Below are positions 22,880 through 32,263 of a DNA stretch of 55,328 bases, piece after piece. Origin of the DNA: a virus. The first letter of the stretch is position 1. Every line of letters starts with the position of its first letter. The DNA lies in the IMG/VR virus record IMGVR_UViG_3300011269_000004, positions 1 through 55,328 of that record. One strand, given 5' to 3'. The position numbers and the translations under genes were made by a program. The notes under the pieces are model-generated. The model saw only the letters and a program-made list of their open reading frames with translations, was not told where the DNA came from and made no database searches.

Positions 22880-25222
22880 CTAGTTCGAGGGCATCAGCGT
22901 GAATACCATCGTCGGCAGAAAATCGCTTGATGAATTTATCATCGTTACGGAATCTGCAGCATTGGAAGTCAAATAGCACAGATTGATTGTATGTGATGCT
23001 CCGTCTCCGGTTATCACAGAAGAAAGTGAAAAAGATTCTGGATTTGTTGCCGCCGTTGGTACGGATTGCGTGCGCTGCAAGTTGACCGTACTTCCGCTGC
23101 ACGAACCGTCGTTGATTCCCACGGAAGCAGTTGCTATTGCCGTGCTTGTCGTAATTGCTCCGCTGACTTGAATACCGAGTTTCCACCCGGTTGGGATCGT
23201 TACTGTATTAGTTAGGTTGGTTCCATCTACCGCTGTGAACGTAGTAGAGGCGCTGGAATAGTTGCCCGCGCCGCTGCCTTTCTTGAGCGTGAGGCCCATT
23301 GTCGAAGTAGCCGCTGTGTTCTGAATTGTGGAACCGAGCAAGAGATTCGCCATTTTTACTTTGCCAGTGATGTCTTGTGCTGTTCCATTCCCTATATCCA
23401 TGACTCCTGCTGCGTCTCGCGATGATCCTATATCTATGCCCGTTCCCGTGGGGTCGCCGGAAGCAAATCCCATTACTGAGGTATTGCCACCTTTGAATTG
23501 AACGCCAGTCATGTAGAAATTTCTTGTATTGGAGCCGCTCAGCCCCCAAGCTTCCGGTGTATGTGCCTCAAATCCAGTAACGGCATCCTGCCATGAGACA
23601 TAGGTGTTGGTTCCGAGATCGGAAAGCCATGTGGTGATTTGCTCGCCCAGCGGGAGATTGATATTATCGGTAATGATCGTCCTATCCGCGTTTGCTGTGG
23701 TGGCAATCAGTGCGCCCGTGCCGCGCGGCAAAAGATTGTGCCGGATAACCGTATGTACGGCGTTGTCTACCCGAATAGATATTGCGCAGTTGAATATCCC
23801 GTTACATCCCAGATAGTTGTTGTCGAAAACAAAATTAGTGGTCTTGTTGCCAGTCGTGCCTCGCAAATCAATGAGGGCACTGAAAGTTTCCGTGGTATTC
23901 ACCACCTGCTCGATGTCGTTAAAAGCGAAGTAGCCTTGCCACGAATTAAGGATTACCGTTCCTCCAGTAGTAGTGATGTTGTTTCCGATAGCCTGAAATC
24001 CATGCGAACCGCCGTCTCCGTGGCATCCCTGTGTCACATTCTGGATTGTCAGGTCCCTTGGACCAGTGATGTTGTTTCTCAGCAACAGGATGGAATCTCC
24101 CATATTCAAAAGGGACATGCCCCCAACTAAGGTATTGTCCTGGAAAGTGGCGAGGTATAGGGGATTGCAACTCGGCAGCGTATTAGTGTTGAAAATCGCA
24201 TAGTTTCCTAGTGTGTTGCCTACGGAACCTATCCTTATTCTTTCAACTGTCACGTGGGCAATGGAGCCATTCGTTTCGTCTAAGTTGATGCCGTATCTTG
24301 CCGGCGAACCTGATACGGGCTGGATGTAGAAATCGTGCAGGTAGAAACCATATTCCGTCCCCGTGGAAGCGATGCGGATGACATCTTCAGTGCTAGGTAC
24401 GTTAGCTGCCACTTGTAAAATTGTGACTTCCCCGCCTTCTCCGCTAAGTTCAAAGCCGGTAGTACAGCCACCTGGAGGATTGTAAAAGATTTCTTGGGCA
24501 CTAGTGGTATCGGTTAGATTATAAGTCCCCGCTGGCATGTGGACATGACCGCCGCATCCGGCAGCGTTGAGAGCTAATTGAATTCCTGTTTGCGTCTTGG
24601 CATAAGTCACTCCATCCACTACTACCGTGGCGTTTAACTTTGCGAACGTGTTGTTGCCGGTGAAGTTGTTGTTTCCGCCCGCTGTCGTATCTCCGGTCCA
24701 AGCCGTGCAATTCCCCGCGCTTACGGTCTGGCAGAAGCGAAGGCTCTGCGCTGTAAGGCTGTAATAAGTTTGTCCCACCTGCGCCGCTACTTCCGTGTCG
24801 TTGTAGGCCGCTACGCCCGATCCCGCCTTCAGACGCGGACTCGGCGGAGTAAGATTTAGCACCGTGCTCGATGTCGTGATGGACTGGTAAGTGATGTAGC
24901 AGCCGCCTGGTGGAAGCGTGGTTGCTGGGCAGGCGATGACCTGCCATTGACTCCCGAGAGGGAAAATCTGTGTGTTATCAGGAACGCTCGCGGAATACGT
25001 TCCAGTTGCTGATAAAGTAGCGCTAATAGGCGTCTGCGGATTGAACGCGCCGCCCGACCAGCGATACGGCGGATTGTTCCCTGAGAATGTGAAGGTGATC
25101 GTGCCACCATTCCAAGTCTGCGAATCAGGCGAATCTGTGACCGTGCCGGTCAGCGATACGCTCTGCGCGTAGGTCGGCGCAGCCGAGAACAGGAACAGCA
25201 ACAAGGTTAGGCACTTCCGCAT
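22880..25222 (-). CDS. Tailspike, right-handed beta-helix, with signal peptide
   Basis: 780 residues from ATG 25222 (GAGG six bases upstream); the frame opens at 25273. Signal peptide MRKCLTLLLFLFSAAPTYA, then Q. Residues about 20-110 form a beta domain similar to that of the downstream fibre gene. Residues about 190-520 show a pectate-lyase-type beta-helix start: GIQLALNAAGCGGHVHMPAG, FELSGEGGEVTIL, followed by N-rich coils (VFDNNYLGCNGIFNC). Probably a receptor-binding or polysaccharide-degrading spike. Ends with TAG. Confidence 0.75.
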   Translation of the reverse strand: MRKCLTLLLFLFSAAPTYAQSVSLTGTVTDSPDSQTWNGGTITFTFSGNNPPYRWSGGAFNPQTPISATLSATGTYSASVPDNTQIFPLGSQWQVIACPATTLPPGGCYITYQSITTSSTVLNLTPPSPRLKAGSGVAAYNDTEVAAQVGQTYYSLTAQSLRFCQTVSAGNCTAWTGDTTAGGNNNFTGNNTFAKLNATVVVDGVTYAKTQTGIQLALNAAGCGGHVHMPAGTYNLTDTTSAQEIFYNPPGGCTTGFELSGEGGEVTILQVAANVPSTEDVIRIASTGTEYGFYLHDFYIQPVSGSPARYGINLDETNGSIAHVTVERIRIGSVGNTLGNYAIFNTNTLPSCNPLYLATFQDNTLVGGMSLLNMGDSILLLRNNITGPRDLTIQNVTQGCHGDGGSHGFQAIGNNITTTGGTVILNSWQGYFAFNDIEQVVNTTETFSALIDLRGTTGNKTTNFVFDNNYLGCNGIFNCAISIRVDNAVHTVIRHNLLPRGTGALIATTANADRTIITDNINLPLGEQITTWLSDLGTNTYVSWQDAVTGFEAHTPEAWGLSGSNTRNFYMTGVQFKGGNTSVMGFASGDPTGTGIDIGSSRDAAGVMDIGNGTAQDITGKVKMANLLLGSTIQNTAATSTMGLTLKKGSGAGNYSSASTTFTAVDGTNLTNTVTIPTGWKLGIQVSGAITTSTAIATASVGINDGSCSGSTVNLQRTQSVPTAATNPESFSLSSVITGDGASHTINLCYLTSNAADSVTMINSSSDFLPTMVFTLMPSN

Positions 25223-25224
25223 TT

Positions 25225-25611
25225 TTACCTCGCCATCACCGTAAGGTTGGTCGCCGCTGCGGTCGTAATACAAAGCCCGTTAGCCGTCTGCGCGTTATAG
25301 GTGTAGACCTGCCCGGCTACCTGCGGTTGCGCGATGGTCGCGATGGTCACTCCGCCGGTACAGTTACTTGCCGCCGTATCGACTACGGTAATCACCCCGG
25401 TTAGCGTTCCTCCATTGATTACGATGGAATGGAACGTGGCTGCACCGCTTTTGACTTGCGTGTTAGTTGCAGTCGTGATCGGCGTGTATACGAAGCCGAC
25501 TGAGCCAGCCAGTTGCGCGTTTGCTGGCCTCTCCCACACCGCAAAGAATGCAATGACTGCGACGAGCACCGTCTCAAGAATTGCGATTCTTAGAATCCAT
25601 TTTTCTTTCAT
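25225..25611 (-). CDS. Small secreted-type protein of the tail cluster
   Basis: 128 residues from ATG 25611 (ATGA overlap). N-terminus KEKWILRIAILETVLVAVIA followed by FFAVWERPANA|Q is a signal peptide or a membrane anchor. The remainder is Thr- and Val-rich with beta character (SIVINGGTLTGVITVVDTAA). It is the first of five consecutive signal-bearing genes. Function unknown. Confidence 0.65.
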   Translation of the reverse strand: MKEKWILRIAILETVLVAVIAFFAVWERPANAQLAGSVGFVYTPITTATNTQVKSGAATFHSIVINGGTLTGVITVVDTAASNCTGGVTIATIAQPQVAGQVYTYNAQTANGLCITTAAATNLTVMAR

Positions 25612-27542
25612 AGAGTTGGGGTCTCCTTTGATAGCCAATCCAGAACTTTAGGCCCAGTCATAACGTGCTTCATTCCCTGCATCGCGGCGATAGCCTCGGC
25701 TACGCGCAGCGCCGCTGTTGGATCGCCCTTCACCAAGTCGTGTAGCGCGAACAGAACGCCTACGCCGCTGCCGAGATTGCCAACATTCTTCAACTTCTTC
25801 TCGACGCCCTCGCGGATGAATTGCGAACGGTTGAATGGCTCAATGTCAGGCGGAGAAGGCAAATTGACTTTTGCTGAAGTAATCTCTGGTGGCTCTTTCG
25901 GCGCTTCTGGCTCCTCAAACTCGCCGGGGAACTTCGGCATCTTCGTCTCAGGAACATCCTCGTACAGTTTCGGCAGGCTCTTGAGTTTGTCGTTGATGGC
26001 CATGAGGCGCCCGACGTTCGACGGATCGGCACCGAATTGCCGTTTCCCTTCCAGTAGGCGCCTGACTGCCCCTCCAGCCTCGCCCTTCATGATTCCCGCG
26101 ACGCGCTCGCCTACTGGAACGCCTTGTTTCACAACCGCAGGGTCGCGCAACATGCGCAGCATCCGCGGCAAGGGATTCACCGAACTGCGGTCGTACCATG
26201 ACAACTTATAGCCCGACCAATCCTCTTTCAATTTCTCAAAGCGCTCGAGCAGCACTCCGCCAGCCTGCTTGCCGTAGTTGTCTGTGATGGATGCGCGTAT
26301 CTCCGCATCCAGCCCGTCCCGCACGGTTTGCAATGCTTGACGAACGTCGTGCGGCAATTCCTTGTTATAGATGGAGTCGCCAAGCTCCTGCCAGTAGCCG
26401 CGCAACTGGTCCAAGCCGAGCATCTGATTCTCCATGAACTTGATCGAGCCATCCTGCCCCTCGATCATGTATTCCTTCAGCCGGCCGAGCACGTCGCGGA
26501 ATACCTTGATGTTTTCCTTAGAGCCTTTAATGTCCTCTTTTTCCGCTTTCAGGACCGACTCGCCCACTTTGGACAGGTTCCCTTTCAGACTCTTAATCAT
26601 GCTGTTGAATTGGTTCCAGCGGTCGTCCAGTGTCCCGCGCTCGGCCTTTTCCGCCTTGTCGATGTTCTCGGCGGTGTCCTTTACCAGCCGCTCACGGTAC
26701 TGGACAAGGCGTTGCTTTGCCTGATTCAAACGGGAATTCTGTAAACGGGCCGAGGCTTCTTTTGTGGCGCTCTCCCCCAATTTCTTTTCGGCGGTTTCCA
26801 CTCCTGCCGCGTGCTTCGATTTGGCCTCCTCGACATCCTTGGTGTGCTGCTCTTTCTTTTCCTTGATGCCTTTCTCGCGCTCTGCGATTTCTGCGGCGTG
26901 TTCGCCGCGCGCTTTTGCCATGCGCTCAGAGGCTTCGGTCTTGAATGCGGCGGTCTTTTCTCCTGCGGCCTTCTGCGCGGCCGCTTCTGCGGCGTTTACA
27001 TCTTTCGGTGCGCGGTCGGAGATGTCGCGGATGAGCGTTCTACCGCCTTTGAGAACCGTACTTTCGCCTAGTGAGGTAGTTGCGGCCTTCTTGCCGCCGC
27101 GAAGGAGCATGATTTGAGTCAACAAGGATGCCAAGTCGTGACTTGTCTTTTCAGGGTCATCCACTACGCCATAGCCTTTTGACAAGTCTTGAGTTACATC
27201 TCGGCCAGTCGTAGCGAGCGCTGTGGGCACGGCCACAAGCGGATTTGCTTTTAGACTCTTCTTCCACGCTTCGCCGCTAAAGGGATGGCGCCAAGGGCCA
27301 AGCACATCCTTGCCTTGTTGGAGAAATCCTTTTAGCGTGTCCATAACCGGGTCTTGCGATTCAGAAATGCCAGCGCCTGATGCCGCTCCTAGTGCCGCGC
27401 CGCGCCCTATCTTGGTGCCCATACCCTCTTCATCGAGCAGTTTCCCGCCGTTAGCGATGACATGCAGGATATCCCCGCGCGAGACTGTGCCTGTTCGTCC
27501 ATCCTTCAGTTGCACCCGTACTCGGTCCTCGCCATTCGGCAT
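25608..27542 (-). CDS. Internal virion / ejection protein candidate
   Basis: 644 residues. The N-terminus VRVQLKDGRTGTVSRGD resembles the start of many phage internal-core proteins. Residues about 185-400 are an uninterrupted charged coiled coil (RMAKARGEHAAEIAERE, EKKEQHTKDVEEAKSKH), and the C-terminal quarter is Pro-rich. Length, coiled coil and position between tail-nozzle and fibre genes fit a podovirus ejection protein that enters the cell with the DNA. TAATG overlap with the gene upstream. Confidence 0.6.
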   Translation of the reverse strand: MPNGEDRVRVQLKDGRTGTVSRGDILHVIANGGKLLDEEGMGTKIGRGAALGAASGAGISESQDPVMDTLKGFLQQGKDVLGPWRHPFSGEAWKKSLKANPLVAVPTALATTGRDVTQDLSKGYGVVDDPEKTSHDLASLLTQIMLLRGGKKAATTSLGESTVLKGGRTLIRDISDRAPKDVNAAEAAAQKAAGEKTAAFKTEASERMAKARGEHAAEIAEREKGIKEKKEQHTKDVEEAKSKHAAGVETAEKKLGESATKEASARLQNSRLNQAKQRLVQYRERLVKDTAENIDKAEKAERGTLDDRWNQFNSMIKSLKGNLSKVGESVLKAEKEDIKGSKENIKVFRDVLGRLKEYMIEGQDGSIKFMENQMLGLDQLRGYWQELGDSIYNKELPHDVRQALQTVRDGLDAEIRASITDNYGKQAGGVLLERFEKLKEDWSGYKLSWYDRSSVNPLPRMLRMLRDPAVVKQGVPVGERVAGIMKGEAGGAVRRLLEGKRQFGADPSNVGRLMAINDKLKSLPKLYEDVPETKMPKFPGEFEEPEAPKEPPEITSAKVNLPSPPDIEPFNRSQFIREGVEKKLKNVGNLGSGVGVLFALHDLVKGDPTAALRVAEAIAAMQGMKHVMTGPKVLDWLSKETPTL

Positions 27543-28657
27543 TAAGGCTTCTTATCCTCTTGGAAACTTCCCGGCGTATCCGCAGGCTTCGCGGTTCTCG
27601 ATTGTCCTGTGGGTTTGAGCCAAGCAGGTAGAGGTTTGCCGGGACGTGCGTACTCCCACGTATCAGCCGCCGTCGCGCGCTTAGCCTCATAGCCGTTGTG
27701 AACAATCTCTTGAATCATTCCCATCTGGTCCTCTGGCAGCACGCCGCTTGAAGCCTGCGTGTACCAGCGCTGTACCCGCTGCTCGTAACTTCCCGCTCTC
27801 AACTCCTGCTCGATCTCCACGTTGGTCATACGGCCAGCGCCCTGCACCATTGTCCGCACTGCGGCAAATACCAGCGCGAGGCTGGCTTTGGCATTCCCGC
27901 GCTTGGCTGCCTCTACGTTCTTGTCGACGTCATCGGCTACCGTCTTTGCTTGCCGCGCTTCACTTGAGGCTTTGATTGCGTCGCGGGCATCGGCAATCTC
28001 TAACCCCCGCGTCAAAATATTCTGGTTCCTCCGTTCTTCATCCTCAATCTTCAGCCTTTCTTTTTCGTCACTGCGCTTTTGCTCGGCGTCCACCAACTTC
28101 TTCAGGTCAGGCGGAAGTTGAGGGTCGTAAATCGACCATTCCGTGCCCGCTGCATCGGAGATGATTCCTTTGGTCGGCTCAAACTTAAAGCGCGTTTTCT
28201 GCTGCGTTTCTTTGCCCGCTTCCGTTCCGGTCAAGTACAACGCGCGTTCCATCGCTTTCATCGGGTCAATCAAGCCTTTGTCCACCGAGTCGGCCAGTTC
28301 AGTTAGCACGGTCTGGTATTCCTTGGACGTGGACTTTGTGGACATGGCGCGAATCTGCGCGCTCACGCTCTCTTTGCCGATGCCAGGAATCAGCGAAGTA
28401 GTTCCAAATCCTTTCCCTGGCTGGAAGGTCACGCCAGATGTCCCGCCCCCAGGAGTCCCAACAGTGCCAAAAGGCTGCGGCTGCCCCCCCTGCTTGATTT
28501 TCTGTTGCAGTTCCATTAAGCCGAGAGCTAGTTGCAGCATCTTGAGTTTGTCGAAAGCGCCTTGCTGCCGCTCGTCGCGGAGTCCTGTACGGGCACCTTC
28601 GAGCTCGTTGCCCGCCCTGCCAGCACCTTGCGTTATAGCTTGTGCGAATCCGCCCAT
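27542..28657 (-). CDS. Internal virion protein candidate
   Basis: 371 residues from ATG 28657, which shares bases with the previous TAA (TAATG). N-terminus GFAQAITQGAGRAGNELEG is small-residue-rich; residues 190-270 are a charged coiled coil (KKLVDAEQKRSDEKERLKIE). C-terminus Pro-rich. Similar helical, Gln/Ala-rich proteins precede the large ejection protein in many podoviruses. No enzymatic motif. Confidence 0.55.
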   Translation of the reverse strand: MGGFAQAITQGAGRAGNELEGARTGLRDERQQGAFDKLKMLQLALGLMELQQKIKQGGQPQPFGTVGTPGGGTSGVTFQPGKGFGTTSLIPGIGKESVSAQIRAMSTKSTSKEYQTVLTELADSVDKGLIDPMKAMERALYLTGTEAGKETQQKTRFKFEPTKGIISDAAGTEWSIYDPQLPPDLKKLVDAEQKRSDEKERLKIEDEERRNQNILTRGLEIADARDAIKASSEARQAKTVADDVDKNVEAAKRGNAKASLALVFAAVRTMVQGAGRMTNVEIEQELRAGSYEQRVQRWYTQASSGVLPEDQMGMIQEIVHNGYEAKRATAADTWEYARPGKPLPAWLKPTGQSRTAKPADTPGSFQEDKKP

Positions 28658-29325
28658 TATGCCGACACCTGTGACGGAATATTCGCGTCGCCGAACCACG
28701 ATAAGCCGCTATCAGGTCCACCGATGTCTATTAGGCTAGGTTCTGTTGCGCTGCCACTACCTCCGCCGCTCGGCTTAGTTCGACCGCCAGTACCGAAGGA
28801 ACGCAGGAACGCCATAAGTGCGGGAGTCATGTTTTGCGGGTCTTTGAACGTTCCTCCAGGCAAACCCAGTGACGCGAGTACCTGCTGCAAAGCGGTCTGC
28901 TGATTCTGTTGCTGAAATGGCGCTAAGGCTTGAGCCTCTGACGCAGCAAAAATTCCTGGGGCTTGAGACAACCCTCTTTCAGCCAAATCCCCTTGCACGC
29001 GATTATTGATGCTCTGGACGAGCGAGTTGTCGAGCGGGCGTTGCGCCTTCAGTACCATCGCGGTCAGTTTCTCTGGATGGTTTATAAGGTCCATCAATAA
29101 ACTTTGGTACTGCGCGCGCTTGCGCTCCTCGATGACGTTGCCAACCTCGCCGGCGCCGAACAGCCCTCCAAGCAACGCTTTCATCCAATTCGGAGACGCA
29201 GCGGTATCGCCGCCACCGCTGAGTACTGACTTGAGGATGGCGTCGAGACTGCCTCCTCCACCGCCGAAATCGCCAGTGCCGCCACCGCCTGAGAGCAACG
29301 GGCCGAGATTTTGTAGTCCGTCCAT
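28657..29325 (-). CDS. Gly-rich structural protein
   Basis: 222 residues from ATG 29325. Begins with a Gly-rich, low-complexity segment (LLSGGGGTGDFGGGGG), has a central amphipathic region (FGAGEVGNVIEERKRAQYQS, VQSINNRVQGDLAERGLSQA) and a Gln-rich stretch. It is probably an internal or tail-associated virion protein by position. Confidence 0.55.
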   Translation of the reverse strand: MDGLQNLGPLLSGGGGTGDFGGGGGSLDAILKSVLSGGGDTAASPNWMKALLGGLFGAGEVGNVIEERKRAQYQSLLMDLINHPEKLTAMVLKAQRPLDNSLVQSINNRVQGDLAERGLSQAPGIFAASEAQALAPFQQQNQQTALQQVLASLGLPGGTFKDPQNMTPALMAFLRSFGTGGRTKPSGGGSGSATEPSLIDIGGPDSGLSWFGDANIPSQVSA

Positions 29326-29326
29326 G

Positions 29327-29824
29327 TTATGCCGCCACAAGCCCCTTAAACGCATCTCCACTCAACAATGAATCTACGAGTCCTCCGCCGCCGCCTCCGC
29401 TACCAGCCTGAGCAGGCTTTGATGTCGTTCGGCTTAGAAGTTCAAGCAACGAATTTCCACCACTCGTCGCCCCTTCTGGTGTAAGTCCAGTTGAACCTCC
29501 TGCCGTCAATCCGAAAAATTTGTTGATAGCTTCTTGAATATTCCCTGTGGCCGATGGATTGTTCCCCAATCCGGCGTTTGACCCTCCGTATTGCGCGAAA
29601 TACTCTGGACTTAAACTGCCTCCTGTTAAACTCTGTAGGGTCGGCAACTGCTGTCCCACTGCCGCCGTCTGCGCCGCGTTCGTTGTCGGACTCTGGGGCT
29701 GCGGAGTCGTTGTCGCTTTTGGCGTTCCGGGTTTGCTTACAAGCGAATGAATCCCTTCTCCGATGGTCAATGCAGCAGCGGAGGATGTAAGAATCGCCGG
29801 AAGGAGGGCAATTATTTCAGGCAT
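29327..29824 (-). CDS. Gly/Ser-rich structural protein with N-terminal hydrophobic helix
   Basis: 165 residues. Residues 4-22 (IIALLPAILTSSAAALTIG) are hydrophobic; the rest is low-complexity with Thr, Pro, Gly and Ser, ending in a Gly run and LLSGDAFKGLV, which is echoed by the Gly run in the next gene. Likely membrane-interacting or internal virion component by context. Confidence 0.5.
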   Translation of the reverse strand: MPEIIALLPAILTSSAAALTIGEGIHSLVSKPGTPKATTTPQPQSPTTNAAQTAAVGQQLPTLQSLTGGSLSPEYFAQYGGSNAGLGNNPSATGNIQEAINKFFGLTAGGSTGLTPEGATSGGNSLLELLSRTTSKPAQAGSGGGGGGLVDSLLSGDAFKGLVAA

Positions 29825-30267
29825 AGCGGCCCAGCCATCACCAAATGATTTCCACCAACTTGACTTCCTTTCGCTCGCTCGATGAGCTTTCTAAGTTTAG
29901 CTTGCGCGGGAACGGTCGGGTCAACAAATGTCATGTATCCGACGTACCCTCGCTCCAGCAAATCATCCATGAACCTGCGCAACAGCGCGGTCAGTTTGCC
30001 GAGCGAAGTCCCCGGCATGAGTGCCAAGCGGTAAATCATCGCTACGCCGTGGCAAGGCGCCGCAACGAGCACCCCGCAGATAACAGCGGATGCCTGTGAA
30101 GCGGCACCGCGTCGCATAACGATGGAACAGGGTTCTTCCACTACCCATATCCACTCGCCGTCGAGCCTGCCAAGTTGGTCGAAGCCTATGCGCAGTTCCG
30201 CTGGAATCACATCGCCTTTCTGATAGTGGCGAACGACTGTTCCCGTCAGCAGGTCGAGAACATTCAC
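29812..30267 (-). CDS. GNAT-like protein in the tail operon
   Basis: 151 residues, ATGA overlap. Pattern CGVLVAAPCHGVAMIYRLAL, then TALLRRFMDDLLERGYVGYM and VDPTVPAQAKLRKLIERAKG resembles the acetyl-CoA-binding half of GNAT acyltransferases (strand, helix, late strand), though a clean Q/RxxGxG/A loop is not visible. Similar small GNAT-like genes are seen between head-tail genes in other phages as I recall. Activity uncertain. Confidence 0.5.
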   Translation of the reverse strand: MNVLDLLTGTVVRHYQKGDVIPAELRIGFDQLGRLDGEWIWVVEEPCSIVMRRGAASQASAVICGVLVAAPCHGVAMIYRLALMPGTSLGKLTALLRRFMDDLLERGYVGYMTFVDPTVPAQAKLRKLIERAKGSQVGGNHLVMAGPLCLK

Positions 30268-30563
30268 TGAATCACTCCGTTCGTAATGTTCCCGTGCCAG
30301 TGACCTGAACCGCTTGCGTCGATAGAAGGAGTCACTGTCATATTTTCAAAAGATTGCCCGCTGATATTCCACGCCATTGCTTCTTTGCATCCAACAACAA
30401 CCATGTTCCAGTCCTTACCGAGTACTTTCTCAAAGAGGTCGTATTGTTCCTGTGATGACATCACTACGTTCTTACAAGACAGCAAATCTTTCTGACAGTG
30501 CGGGCATTTGAACAGAAATACGTTTGTGTGAATCCAACGCGGCTCTAGTTCTATAAGCCTCAA
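30264..30563 (-). CDS. DUF6527-like small zinc protein
   Basis: 99 residues, ATGA overlaps at both ends. It starts MRLIELEPRWIH, has FKCPHCQKDLLSC (one Cys pair plus more) and ends with MTVTPSIDASGSGHWHGNIT, followed by NGVI. This matches the compact phage zinc-binding family with a C-terminal TPSIxxxxxxHWHGxIxNG motif. It is regularly found among phage tail genes; function unknown. Confidence 0.65.
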   Translation of the reverse strand: MRLIELEPRWIHTNVFLFKCPHCQKDLLSCKNVVMSSQEQYDLFEKVLGKDWNMVVVGCKEAMAWNISGQSFENMTVTPSIDASGSGHWHGNITNGVIQ

Positions 30564-32263
30564 GAAATCGCTCCTGCCAAAACTCCGAGCGGCCGTGGCA
30601 CGACATGGAACCCGATCGCGTCGATAGTGACCTGCCCAGTGCCGCTGATAATCGCGTCGAAGCGGTCGTGCGTGACGCCCACCGGTGCTTGCGCGTTGAT
30701 GTCTCCCGTGGCGGGCAGTGGCACTGAGGTAGCGCCTCCCGCCACTCCCGCCACTCTAGGCTGTATCGTCAACTTCGCTGAAATAGCGTCCACGTAGCCG
30801 CGTACCCACACGCGTCGGCAGTACAAGCGCATGTCCGCATCTTTCGCCGCTGTAGTCGGGCTGCGCACGCTCCAAGCAACCGCGCCCGGAGTTGAAGAGC
30901 CAGCCACAGAGGTCGCCCAGGTCAAATCTCCGGCCTGCCAGCGTTGCATTGTCCCATCGCTGAAGCTGCCGAGAACGGTTACAGGATTTGCGCTCAATGT
31001 GCGCGCTTGCATGGCCGTCGAAATCGGGAAAGGCAAATCAACTACTGCCCATCCTTTTAGAACCAAATCGAAGAATAGCGCACGGGTAAGTTGCCCTCCG
31101 CTGTTTCCGATAGGAATGAAGAACGCACACCCTGGAGGGTTGGCGGTCTGCGCCGCCCACGACGAGGCGATGAAATTGGAATCAGCTACCACGATGTCCG
31201 CAACGTCCGCATCGTTCAGTGGGAAGAGATACGGTCGCATTTGTTCCGAGATGATGCGGTCGTTTACCCCGTCGAATACCGCGATGCCAAGGTGCGCAAG
31301 CCTGCCAATGCCGAAGCCCGGAAGGAACTGGATGGTGCGCGGCGCTGTGCAGCCCATGTCGGTAAGTGCCCGTTGAATGGTAAAGTTTGCAGCGCCGAAA
31401 ACTCCGACGATCTGATAACTCGAAAAATTCTTGAATACTGCGAGCGAGCCTTCCGGCGGGATCCCCTGCGCGGCGATGGTGAAGGACATCAAGCCCATGC
31501 CTTCGGTGCCATCGTCTTTGTCGAGGAAGGCTTGATTGATGGGGTTCCAGCTATTCAGGTTGTTCACGTCGCACATGCGCAGCGAGCACGGGCCGTCCAA
31601 GCCCGTTGCCGTGTTGACGTTGAATGTGTTCCAGGCCCACAGCGAGCCTGCGTATACGGTTAAGTGCGAAGCGCCGGGAGGCGGAGGAGCGGCGGTATTG
31701 AGCAGTCCAGCTTCCTGCCAGATGACTTGCCCATCCGCAACGCGTTGTCCTGTCCCAGTCGGAAAAGTTGGTTGTCCGCTTCCGCTTGTTCCGCCCTGCA
31801 CGGCTTTGTAGTAATGACCGTTAGTGGCCGTGGGCACAATTATGCTGTTCACAGCGTAAGACACGCTGGCCGTCCATACCGGAAATGCCGGCGTGAATTT
31901 ACTGGTGATCGACACCGCAGTAACCGTCAGCGTCCCGCCTGAAGAGGCTCCCGCGCCAATCGCTGCCAGATTACGAATGATGATTTGAGTAGGTCCGGGG
32001 ATATTAAGAATAGCGAATGCTCCGTTGTACACGGAGTTTCCGATGTTCTGGAGCAGTACGCTTCCCGGCAAAAGCGTGATGCCATGATTGCCTGCGAGCG
32101 TGATGGTGACGACTCCAAAGGCATCTACGCTGATTGCCGTAACCACTTGGGCTACAGCGGGGTTGGTTGGCGTGCCGGAGGCATCACTGTAGACTTGCGG
32201 CGGGTATGTATTCCCCATCGCCAGCGCCGCTTGATTTGTGAACTCCACAATTTGCAGTGGCAT
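30560..32263 (-). CDS. Beta-propeller tail protein (nozzle/stabilisation-type)
   Basis: 567 residues. Propeller-like strands with segments characteristic of podoviral gp10/nozzle-type proteins: SLRMCDVNNLNSWNPINQ, LAVFKNFSSYQIVGVFG, DMGCTAPRTIQFLPGFGIG, IAVFDGVNDRIISEQMRPYL. The start (VEFTNQAALAMGNTYPPQVY) looks like the middle of a propeller rather than a true N-terminus; the missing first part is probably the gene upstream. Expected at the distal end of the short tail, closing the DNA channel. Confidence 0.75.
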   Translation of the reverse strand: MPLQIVEFTNQAALAMGNTYPPQVYSDASGTPTNPAVAQVVTAISVDAFGVVTITLAGNHGITLLPGSVLLQNIGNSVYNGAFAILNIPGPTQIIIRNLAAIGAGASSGGTLTVTAVSITSKFTPAFPVWTASVSYAVNSIIVPTATNGHYYKAVQGGTSGSGQPTFPTGTGQRVADGQVIWQEAGLLNTAAPPPPGASHLTVYAGSLWAWNTFNVNTATGLDGPCSLRMCDVNNLNSWNPINQAFLDKDDGTEGMGLMSFTIAAQGIPPEGSLAVFKNFSSYQIVGVFGAANFTIQRALTDMGCTAPRTIQFLPGFGIGRLAHLGIAVFDGVNDRIISEQMRPYLFPLNDADVADIVVADSNFIASSWAAQTANPPGCAFFIPIGNSGGQLTRALFFDLVLKGWAVVDLPFPISTAMQARTLSANPVTVLGSFSDGTMQRWQAGDLTWATSVAGSSTPGAVAWSVRSPTTAAKDADMRLYCRRVWVRGYVDAISAKLTIQPRVAGVAGGATSVPLPATGDINAQAPVGVTHDRFDAIISGTGQVTIDAIGFHVVPRPLGVLAGAIS

